A stretch of 64,000 bases of DNA, taken from the NCBI RefSeq assembly GCF_041429775.1, contig NZ_CP163421.1, positions 1,575,001 through 1,639,000 on the forward strand. The letters run 5' to 3'. This DNA is from Glycocaulis abyssi. GTDB taxonomy: Bacteria > Pseudomonadota > Alphaproteobacteria > Caulobacterales > Maricaulaceae. Of this stretch, positions 1 to 6,099 are shown piece by piece (the first letter of the stretch is position 1; each line of letters starts with the position of its first letter). The notes below the pieces were generated by a model that saw only the letters and a list, made by a program, of their open reading frames with translations, was not told the DNA's origin and did not search any database. The translations under genes and the position numbers were made by a program.

Positions 1-834
1 CTGTCGGCGCTACTGGGCGGCAGCTGGATGGTTCTGGAAGCGGCCAATCCGCTCACGGCGCGTATCGTATGGGGCTTTGTGCCGCTCTGGCTGGTTCTGA
101 GCATCGCGGCTATCCGCTATGCCAGCCCCCTCACCGCCAACCTGCTGGGCGCGGGCCTGCTTGCCTGGCTCTATACACTCGCGCGCTGGCTGATCGGCGG
201 CGATGATTTTGGCGGATACGCCCTGTTCGTCACGCTCGCGCTGGTTTGCGCGGCTGGCACTCTGGTGCTGGCGCTGACTGAAGAGCGCGGGCTGACGCTC
301 AGCCGCATCGCCTCGCGCTGGCTGATGACCGGCGCGGTAGCCAGCGCGTTTGCCGCCCAGTTCTCCCTCGAGCGGGGATATGACGGTGCCACGGGCGCCC
401 TTATCCCTGCCGGGCTGGTCTGCGTCGCCATTATCGGCGTGGCCGCATTCATACGCCTGCGCGCAGGCACGATGCGCCCGCTGCTGGCCTACTCCTTACC
501 GCTTATTGCACTTTGTGGTCTGGGGCTGGCCCTTGTTCCGGCCTTCGCACCGGAATGGGCCGGCGCGCTGGAGATCATGGCGGGCGCCGCCGTCTTTGCC
601 ATAGCCGCCGCCATGGTAGCAGAGGGCGCACAGGCGGGCCGGGGCTTTACCGGCGGGCTGGGGCTCGTGCTGTTCATCGCCCAGGCCCTGCATGTTTACA
701 CGGCGCTGTTCGGCAGCCTGCTGGACACGGCGCTGTTCTTCCTGATTGGCGGATTGCTGCTTATCGCGATGTCGGTCATCGCCATGCGGCTGCAGCGCCG
801 CAAACAGGCGCGCACGGAGGAGGTGCTGCCATGA
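1..834 (+). CDS. Multi-spanning membrane protein, DUF2157/DUF4401-like (5' end outside window)
   Basis: The frame is open from the first base of the window, so the N-terminus is missing; 277 residues are visible. They consist almost wholly of hydrophobic helices (about eight) separated by short loops, ending in a basic tail (RLQRRKQAR). No catalytic motif is visible. The stop codon overlaps the start of the next gene (ATGA), and that gene encodes a GDYXXLXY protein. In many bacteria a DUF2157/DUF4401 membrane protein and a GDYXXLXY protein are encoded as an adjacent pair, and this context is the main basis for the family call. The function of the pair is not known. An internal ATG at position 28 could be mistaken for the start. 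Confidence 0.6.
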   Translation: MSALLGGSWMVLEAANPLTARIVWGFVPLWLVLSIAAIRYASPLTANLLGAGLLAWLYTLARWLIGGDDFGGYALFVTLALVCAAGTLVLALTEERGLTLSRIASRWLMTGAVASAFAAQFSLERGYDGATGALIPAGLVCVAIIGVAAFIRLRAGTMRPLLAYSLPLIALCGLGLALVPAFAPEWAGALEIMAGAAVFAIAAAMVAEGAQAGRGFTGGLGLVLFIAQALHVYTALFGSLLDTALFFLIGGLLLIAMSVIAMRLQRRKQARTEEVLP

Positions 835-1382
835 GCGTGATGATCCGCCTGCTCTTGATTGCCGCGGGCATGACGGCCCTGCTGGCGCTGATGGTCATCA
901 ACCAGGCCAATGCCCGTGCTGGCGGCACGGAAATCCGCCTCGCCATGGAGCCGGTCGATCCGCGCGACCTGCTGCTGGGCCATTATGTGGAACTGGTCAC
1001 GCCCTTGCAGCGCCTTGAAACCGCGCAGCTGCAAGGCGGGAGCGAACACGTGTTCGCGCAAGGCGACCGGATCTGGGTCGGGCTGGAGAGCGATGCAGAC
1101 GGCTCCTCCCTACCCGTATCGGTCTATCCTTCACCACGCAGCGGCACCTATATCGAAGGGCGGGTGCGCCATGCCGGCTATGTCCGTGACGAGCCGGGCC
1201 AGTGGCTGACCGTCCACTATAATATCGAGCGCTATTTTGCCTCGCCCGAGGCCGCGCTGGAGCTGGAGGCGCTGCGCAACGAATCGCGCCTGCGCCTGAT
1301 CGTGTCACTTGGCGGTTCAGGCAGCGCGGTCATCCGTGGTCTGGAAATCGACGGCGAAGATCATCTCGACCGACTGTTCTGA
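831..1382 (+). CDS. GDYXXLXY domain protein
   Basis: A 183-residue protein with one N-terminal hydrophobic segment (about residues 3-22, an anchor or signal) followed by a soluble domain. The family-defining region is PVDPRDLLLGHYVEL near residues 41-55, a variant of G-D-Y-x-x-L-x-Y in which H replaces D. The ATG at 831 overlaps the stop of the upstream membrane protein by four bases, indicating translational coupling, and a GGAGGAGG-like ribosome site lies just upstream. The same frame stays open far upstream inside the neighbour, but that extension is not membrane-like or conserved-looking. The role is unknown; a periplasmic partner of the upstream membrane protein is a reasonable inference. 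Confidence 0.75.
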   Translation: MSVMIRLLLIAAGMTALLALMVINQANARAGGTEIRLAMEPVDPRDLLLGHYVELVTPLQRLETAQLQGGSEHVFAQGDRIWVGLESDADGSSLPVSVYPSPRSGTYIEGRVRHAGYVRDEPGQWLTVHYNIERYFASPEAALELEALRNESRLRLIVSLGGSGSAVIRGLEIDGEDHLDRLF

Positions 1383-1393
1383 AGGACCGTACG

Positions 1394-2026
1394 ATGACGA
1401 TAAAGCTATACGCCAATGCCGGCTGGGGATCGGCTATCGTGGAGGCGCAGCTCGCCTGGTACGGCATTGATTTCCAGCTGGTGGAAAGCGGCGACCTTTT
1501 CCAGGACGCCGCCGCGCGAGAGAAGCTGGCCACCGTCAATCCGCTGGCTCAGGTGCCGACGCTTGTTCCGGATTCGGGCGAGATCCTGACCGAGAGCGCC
1601 GCCATCACGCTGTATCTGGCGGACCTGACGGGGAGCGACGCGCTGGTACCAGGTCCGGACAGCCCTGAGCGGTCCGCCTTCCTGCGATGGCTGGTCTTCA
1701 TCGTGGCCAATATCTACCCGACTTATACCTATGCCGACGATCCGTCCCGCTTCGTGGCGGAGGAATCCGCCCGCAAGCCCTTCTTCAAGGCCGTCAACGC
1801 CTACGCCCAGAAGCTGTACACGCAGCTGGACGGTGCGGCTGGCAGCCCGTGGTTTCTCGGCGAGCGTATGAGCGCGCTGGATATCTATATCGGCGTGATG
1901 ACCAACTGGCGCCCCGGCAAGGCGTGGCACGAAGCCAACTCGCCCCGCCTGGCCGCCATTGCCGGCAGGGTTGGCGAGAACCCTGCCGTGGGCGCCGTTC
2001 TGGCGCGCAATTTCCCTGACGGCTAG
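1394..2026 (+). CDS. Glutathione S-transferase family protein
   Basis: A 210-residue cytoplasmic protein with the GST layout. It has an N-terminal thioredoxin-like domain (residues 1-80) containing the cis-proline segment NPLAQVPTL and the glutathione-binding ESAAI motif, then an all-helical C-terminal domain. It starts at ATG 1394 behind GAAGGA, 11 bases after the GDYXXLXY gene, so it may be co-transcribed with that gene. The substrate cannot be predicted. Another GST lies at 28071-28688 and is only distantly similar. The family call is secure; the physiological role is not. Confidence 0.85.
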   Translation: MTIKLYANAGWGSAIVEAQLAWYGIDFQLVESGDLFQDAAAREKLATVNPLAQVPTLVPDSGEILTESAAITLYLADLTGSDALVPGPDSPERSAFLRWLVFIVANIYPTYTYADDPSRFVAEESARKPFFKAVNAYAQKLYTQLDGAAGSPWFLGERMSALDIYIGVMTNWRPGKAWHEANSPRLAAIAGRVGENPAVGAVLARNFPDG

Positions 2027-2037
2027 CGCGCCGCAAA

Positions 2038-2748
2038 TTACCGCCTGAACACCCTCACAAAGACCGGGTAGAGCAGCATGCCCGCCAGCAGGCCGCCGAC
2101 ATGGCCGGCCCAGGCGATGGGTATGGAATAGAACATGCCGCCAATCGCGATCAGCACATTGATGAGCAGCCAGGGAATGGCGAGGCGCAGCATCCCTGCG
2201 CGGCCGCCATTGGCCCAGCCCGCCGCTGCAAACACGCCCGATACCGCCGTAGACGCCCCCACCATGAATGTGGGCTCGTTCAGATGGACCAGCGCGTGCA
2301 GCCCTGCTCCCGCGATGGCACAGGTGAAGTAGAAGGCGAGAAATCCCGCCGCAGCGAAAAAGCCCCGCCCGAAGGGCGCGGCTGCGGCACTGCCCACCGC
2401 CAGCAAAATTCCCATATTGAGCAGGACGTGCCACCAGCCCGCATGCACAAAGACGTGCAGAATGTAAGGGCTGAGACCGCCAAGCGGCGGCTCTGGCGGC
2501 GGATAAGGCAACATTTCCGGAGCCGTCACGAGCGCGCCTGACCACATGATAAGACCATGCAGGACATGGTTATTGGCCGCTGCCCAGCTATCAACGCCGT
2601 GCACCGCCAGGGTAAGCGCGCACAGGGCCAGCACCAGGCCGGAGACACCCGGCCCAAGGAATGGCACACGCACCGCCGCCGCCCGGTCTGCAGGATCGTG
2701 TTCGCCGGGGCCTGCACCGCCGGGTGCGCCAGGTTCCTGTTCAGTCAA
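2038..2748 (-). CDS. Rhomboid-family intramembrane serine protease
   Basis: The frame encodes a six-helix membrane protein with rhomboid signatures in order: an H-x2-x3-N segment (HVLLNMGILL), the serine motif GASTAVSG (canonical GxSG region with T in the second position of the usual GASG), and the catalytic-histidine helix GHVGGLLAG. These give the Ser-His dyad of a rhomboid protease cutting substrates within the membrane. I chose a TTG at 2748 because AAGGAAAA lies seven bases upstream and the longer frame (to 2901) would run through the hfaA promoter and start. This gives 236 residues. A GTG slightly upstream is an alternative. It is divergent from hfaA. The substrate is unknown. Confidence 0.8.
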   Translation of the reverse strand: MTEQEPGAPGGAGPGEHDPADRAAAVRVPFLGPGVSGLVLALCALTLAVHGVDSWAAANNHVLHGLIMWSGALVTAPEMLPYPPPEPPLGGLSPYILHVFVHAGWWHVLLNMGILLAVGSAAAAPFGRGFFAAAGFLAFYFTCAIAGAGLHALVHLNEPTFMVGASTAVSGVFAAAGWANGGRAGMLRLAIPWLLINVLIAIGGMFYSIPIAWAGHVGGLLAGMLLYPVFVRVFRR

Positions 2749-2785
2749 TGGTTTTTCCTTTTCGAAACCCACCGCAGACGGCGGC

Positions 2786-2800
2786 TGGCACACGCGTTGC
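2786..2800 (+). promoter_or_regulatory. Sigma-54 (-24/-12) promoter of hfaABD
   Basis: TGGCAC-ACGCG-TTGC is an exact match to the sigma-54 consensus TGGCAC-N5-TTGC. It lies 46 bases upstream of the hfaA ATG, leaving room for a leader of about 35 bases. An exact match of ten fixed positions is expected roughly once in ten such windows by chance, so its placement in this short divergent intergenic region is what makes it convincing. The rhomboid gene starts on the other strand at 2748. Confidence 0.7.
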
Positions 2801-2845
2801 AGCCACCAGGTCCAAGCGTATCCAAACAGGACACTGGAAAAGATT

Positions 2846-3313
2846 ATGCCGCGTTTTGCCAAAGTCACCCTCGCCACCGCAGCCATCGCGCTTGCAGGCA
2901 CCAGTATAGCCCAGGCCCAGCAGGCCGGGGATAACTGGAACCAGCCCTATGGCATGGCGCAAGGCGATGAGAACCGCCCCTATGCCGGCCAGCGCGGGCG
3001 TGGTGCTAACCGCGTCGTGATCAATGGCATCATCCAGACAGGCGTTGGCGTCTCGGCGCAAGGCACAGCTACCGGTTCGACCGGTCTTCGCGGCGGTGTG
3101 GGCGGCCATGGCCAGCACACCGGCTCCTCAGCCACCGCCATCGCCAACCAGCTCAACGTTGTCGTGAATGGCAACTACAACACGGTGGTCGTGAATTCGC
3201 GCCAGATCAACAATGGCGACGTCACGGCCAATGCCAGCGCCTCTCGCGCGGCGCAGCAAGCCAACACGCAAACCTCCTCCTCTACCCCTCAAAGTCCGGA
3301 GTCGCCCCAATGA
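2846..3313 (+). CDS. hfaA: Holdfast anchoring protein HfaA
   Basis: A 155-residue secreted protein with a signal peptide (hydrophobic stretch at residues 6-20, cleavage near IAQAQ). The mature part is rich in Asn, Gln, Val and Gly, with curlin-like VVVNGNYNTVVVNSRQ around residue 110, suggesting an amyloid-like or beta-rich fibre subunit. In Caulobacter, HfaA, HfaB and HfaD form the complex that anchors the polysaccharide holdfast to the pole. Identity here comes from the gene order small curlin-like protein / CsgG-like lipoprotein / large repetitive protein. The stop overlaps the hfaB start (ATGA). ATG 2846 was chosen because it begins the signal peptide; the longer frame is non-coding promoter sequence. 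Confidence 0.8.
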   Translation: MPRFAKVTLATAAIALAGTSIAQAQQAGDNWNQPYGMAQGDENRPYAGQRGRGANRVVINGIIQTGVGVSAQGTATGSTGLRGGVGGHGQHTGSSATAIANQLNVVVNGNYNTVVVNSRQINNGDVTANASASRAAQQANTQTSSSTPQSPESPQ

Positions 3314-4302
3314 CCCGAATTAAAAGCCTTTTCGTGGCCGCCGCATCGGCTCTTGCCGTATCGGCCTGCGCCACCTCCAATTCCGGCTCTGACGGGCTGT
3401 ATGCAACGCCGACGGGCAATGCGCCGGTTACGGCCAACCCGACCCCGTACTCGCAAGCGCTGGTATGCATTTCCGGCCATGCGCGCCAGCAGGGCCGTCC
3501 GGCACCGCGCGTCGCGGTGGGCCGCATCGCGGACTATACCGGACAGCTGGCGCCTGAAGGCGGTACGCGTGTCACCCAAGGCGCATCGCTGATGGCGATG
3601 AGCGCCTTTGCCAAGGCTGGTGCACGGCTGGTGGAGCGTTTCGACACATCGGTGGCCGAACTGGAGCTGCGGTATACCAACAGCCAGCTGATCGGCGACG
3701 AAGTTGAAGAGCAGGGCTTTCGCCAGATCTATGCCGGTGCGATGCCCGGTTCGGACTATTTCCTGGTCGGCGGCATTACCGAGCTCAACTCCAATATCCG
3801 CTCCAACGGTCAGGATCTGTTTGCCGGCGACAGCGTTGATTCCAGCCCGGCAGCGGTCTTCTCGCGCCGCGTCTATGTGATGAATGTCGCGCTTGATCTG
3901 CGCCTTGTGGACAGCCGCACGCTCGAAGTGGTCGATGTTGTGTCCTACCAGAAGCAGATCATTGGCCGCGAGCTCTCGGCTGGCATTTTCAGCTTCTTTG
4001 GCGATGCGGTGGTGGATCTGTCCGCCGGTGGCCGCTCGCTTGAGCCGGTCCAGCTCGCCGTACGCGCCGTCATCGAACGCGCCGTGCTTGAAATCTCGTC
4101 CCAGCTTTATGGCGTCCGTGCTGAATCGGTCTGCCAGTTCAATGATCCCATCGGCCCGTCGAATGTTACCGGCGGCGTCCAGCTCAATACGGCTTATGCC
4201 GGTACGGAGGCCCCCTATGTCCAGGCTCGCACTGACGTCAATCGTGGCCATGACCGCCGCGATAGCGACATCCGCAGCGTCCTTCGCGGCGTCTATCGAT
4301 AG
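3310..4302 (+). CDS. hfaB: Holdfast anchor secretion lipoprotein HfaB (CsgG family)
   Basis: A 330-residue CsgG-family protein. The N-terminus is a lipoprotein signal with lipobox VSAC, so Cys20 should be lipidated and the protein placed in the outer membrane. The middle carries the CsgG fold (VAVGRIADYTGQL near residue 74, FLVGGITELN near 151, then beta-rich segments). CsgG proteins form oligomeric secretion pores for curli-type subunits; in Caulobacter HfaB plays this part for HfaA and HfaD. It overlaps hfaA by four bases upstream and hfaD by 86 bases downstream, so the three genes form one tightly packed operon. Confidence 0.85.
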   Translation: MTRIKSLFVAAASALAVSACATSNSGSDGLYATPTGNAPVTANPTPYSQALVCISGHARQQGRPAPRVAVGRIADYTGQLAPEGGTRVTQGASLMAMSAFAKAGARLVERFDTSVAELELRYTNSQLIGDEVEEQGFRQIYAGAMPGSDYFLVGGITELNSNIRSNGQDLFAGDSVDSSPAAVFSRRVYVMNVALDLRLVDSRTLEVVDVVSYQKQIIGRELSAGIFSFFGDAVVDLSAGGRSLEPVQLAVRAVIERAVLEISSQLYGVRAESVCQFNDPIGPSNVTGGVQLNTAYAGTEAPYVQARTDVNRGHDRRDSDIRSVLRGVYR

Positions 4303-5428
4303 GATAGAGAACGACCAGGACAACAGCGCCCCGGTCGACGCCACTGTCGAAGTCGAAGCTGTCACGACGGAGATTGCTACCGCCATTGCTACGGCGCAGA
4401 GCAACTCGGCCGGCGGCAGCTTTACCAACGAAACCGAGATCGACTCGACGCAGGTCACAAACGGCGCGACCAGTGCCACGACCGATATCGAGGCAGATTC
4501 GGTGTGGGGGCTGTCGACCGGCTTTGCCACCGCGCAGGGCAATGCCCTGACGGTGGACGGCGAAGACGGTCTCGACATTGACGCCGAGCAGACGGCCGGT
4601 GCCGGTGCCAGCGTATCGGCGCTGTCCGCGCTGCGCCTGAACACCTATGGCGGCAATACCGCTCAATCGGCCATCGCCAGCGCCAACGCCGTCGAGGTGA
4701 TGGGTTCAGGCAATATGCCGATGAATGTCCGCCAGTCTTCTGAAGCCGATGTCGAAGCGCGCTCCGAGATCGAGGCCGAAGAGGTCGAAACGGCGCTGGC
4801 CACCGCGCAGAGCGCGGGCAACAGCCTGACCGTAACCGGCTATGAGGCGAACATCATCGCGCTCATCGACCAGGAAAACAGCGGCAATGTGCGCTCAACC
4901 GTCGATGCCGACATCGCCCATGCCAACTGGGGCGTCACCGCGATGAGCGAAGCCTCCGGCAATACCGCCTCGTCCCAGAATGACTGGGGCTATGGCCATC
5001 TGCAGGGCGGCCAGAACAATTCAGGCGAGGTGCGCGCCACGACAACGCTGGCCGTCGGCACGTTTGGTGACGGTCCGGTCGTCGGTTCGGCCCACGCCGT
5101 TGGCAATAACGCGCTGGTGTCCAATATCGGGGCAGATGCCTATAGCGGCGTGACGCAGAACAATTCGGCCGCGGTAACGGGACAGGTCTCCATGCAGCTG
5201 GGAACCGGCATGGCCGCCTACGGCACCAGCTCGGCCATCGGCAATGCCCAATCGGCCTATATCTGTGCGACCTGCCCGGTGGGCCTGAACGCTCCGGTGA
5301 ACCAGGTCAATTCCGGCGCGATCAGCTCGGTTACGCAGATGCGGGCCAATGGCTATGTCGGCGGCATGACCGGATCGGCCACAGCCGTCGGCAATGTCTC
5401 GACCTTCTCCACGGTCACAGGAAACTAG
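4217..5428 (+). CDS. hfaD: Holdfast attachment protein HfaD, repetitive adhesin
   Basis: A 403-residue secreted protein beginning with a signal peptide (hydrophobic residues 5-24, cleavage near SFAAS). The mature chain is acidic and repetitive: units with the pattern A-T-A-Q-x-N-S or A-x-G-N-x recur (TAIATAQSNS, TALATAQSAGNS, SATAVGNVS), as expected for a beta-helical or beta-roll surface protein. A single CxxC (YICATC) lies near residue 350. HfaD anchors the holdfast in Caulobacter. The start ATG 4217 sits inside hfaB with GGAGG upstream, giving an 86-base overlap in another frame. The frame is open far upstream within hfaB, but only the 4217 start yields a signal peptide. Confidence 0.75.
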   Translation: MSRLALTSIVAMTAAIATSAASFAASIDRIENDQDNSAPVDATVEVEAVTTEIATAIATAQSNSAGGSFTNETEIDSTQVTNGATSATTDIEADSVWGLSTGFATAQGNALTVDGEDGLDIDAEQTAGAGASVSALSALRLNTYGGNTAQSAIASANAVEVMGSGNMPMNVRQSSEADVEARSEIEAEEVETALATAQSAGNSLTVTGYEANIIALIDQENSGNVRSTVDADIAHANWGVTAMSEASGNTASSQNDWGYGHLQGGQNNSGEVRATTTLAVGTFGDGPVVGSAHAVGNNALVSNIGADAYSGVTQNNSAAVTGQVSMQLGTGMAAYGTSSAIGNAQSAYICATCPVGLNAPVNQVNSGAISSVTQMRANGYVGGMTGSATAVGNVSTFSTVTGN

Positions 5429-5450
5429 ACGAGATCACAGGGAACTAGAC
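5415..5450. repeat. Tandem near-repeat at the hfaD / antitoxin junction
   Basis: TCACAGGAAACTAGAC at 5415-5430 is repeated with one mismatch as TCACAGGGAACTAGAC at 5435-5450, a 20-base period. The first copy holds the hfaD stop and the second the stop of the opposing antitoxin gene. This may be a duplication scar where the toxin-antitoxin module joined the locus. Confidence 0.6.
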
Positions 5451-5798
5451 CAGGTCGTCCAGATCGACATTCAGCGCTCCGGCCAGCCGCTTGAGCGCTG
5501 ATACGCTGCCCTCCTTGCGGCCTGTCTCGATCTCCGAGAGGAAGGCCGGGCTGATCCCGGCCCTGGAGGCCAGCGCGCGGGCGGTCAGCCCGCGATGACG
5601 GCGCCAGACACGCACCGGATTGCCGCCAGCCACCAGCTCGGCAACCACGCTGGCAGGGACCAGCTCTTCCTCGCCGCTGCGCAGGCGCGCGGCTGTCTTT
5701 TCAGCAGCCGCGATATCCGCCGCGTCCAGCAGGGCCTCGTACTGCTTCAGCGGGATGACCACCAGCTTTTCGCCCGATGGCGTGGTTATGGTCTGCAT
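5445..5798 (-). CDS. Antitoxin with Phd-like N-terminus and C-terminal Xre helix-turn-helix
   Basis: A 117-residue protein. The N-terminal part (IPLKQYEALLDAADIAAA) resembles the Phd/YefM start of many antitoxins. The C-terminal half is a classic Xre HTH (residues about 67-112; LTARALASRAGISPAFLSEI, then the family-typical TGRKEGSVSALKRLAGAL). It lies directly after the RelE-like toxin, overlapping it in the longest reading; I prefer ATG 5798 because AGGAGCG precedes it, with ATG 5816 as the alternative. By family knowledge it neutralises the toxin and represses the operon, probably at the palindrome at 6068-6084. Convergent with hfaD. Confidence 0.85.
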   Translation of the reverse strand: MQTITTPSGEKLVVIPLKQYEALLDAADIAAAEKTAARLRSGEEELVPASVVAELVAGGNPVRVWRRHRGLTARALASRAGISPAFLSEIETGRKEGSVSALKRLAGALNVDLDDLV

Positions 5799-5808
5799 GG
5801 CACCGCTC

Positions 5809-6060
5809 CTACTCATAGATGCTGCCTTGCGCCGCGATCTTCAGTATCTCAAGCACGCGGCCCTGATCGTCCATGATCACCCGCCAGTCCCCCACCCGCA
5901 GGCGGAGATAGGGTGATCCGGCCAGAGCCTTCACGTTATTGGCAAGGCTTGCGGTGTTTTCAGCGAACTGACTGATCTTGGCCATGATGCGCTGTGCATC
6001 CGTGACCGGCATACGGCGCAATGCCTTTACCGCTTGCTTGCTGTAAGCAATCACTTTCAC
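5809..6060 (-). CDS. RelE/ParE-superfamily toxin (HigB-like arrangement)
   Basis: An 83-residue basic protein with the RelE/ParE fold signature: KQAVKALRRMP near the start, a helical hairpin, then the strand pattern YLRLRVGDWRVIMDD and a terminal ILKIAAQGSIY. Proteins of this family are mRNA interferases acting at the ribosome, or gyrase poisons (ParE); the short sequence does not decide between them, though the RVGDWRVI strand is commoner in RelE-type members. The toxin gene comes before the antitoxin gene, as in higBA systems and unlike relBE. The operator and promoter are squeezed into the 39-base gap to the flaEY-like stop. Confidence 0.85.
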   Translation of the reverse strand: MKVIAYSKQAVKALRRMPVTDAQRIMAKISQFAENTASLANNVKALAGSPYLRLRVGDWRVIMDDQGRVLEILKIAAQGSIYE

Positions 6061-6067
6061 GCTATAT

Positions 6068-6084
6068 ATTCGCCTATAGCGAAT
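6068..6084. promoter_or_regulatory. Palindromic operator of the toxin-antitoxin operon
   Basis: ATTCGC-CTATA-GCGAAT is a perfect 6+6 inverted repeat starting eight bases upstream of the toxin ATG. It overlaps a TATA-rich stretch that could serve as the -10 region. It is the likely autoregulatory binding site for the Xre-type antitoxin (inference). Confidence 0.7.
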
Positions 6085-6099
6085 TTATGTCAAGATTTT

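Noticed and set aside
3289-4644. A 451-codon open frame on the minus strand opposite hfaB and hfaD
   Set aside because: It is the mirror of two well-supported genes in GC-rich DNA; its product has low-complexity Ser/Val/Ala runs and no family features.
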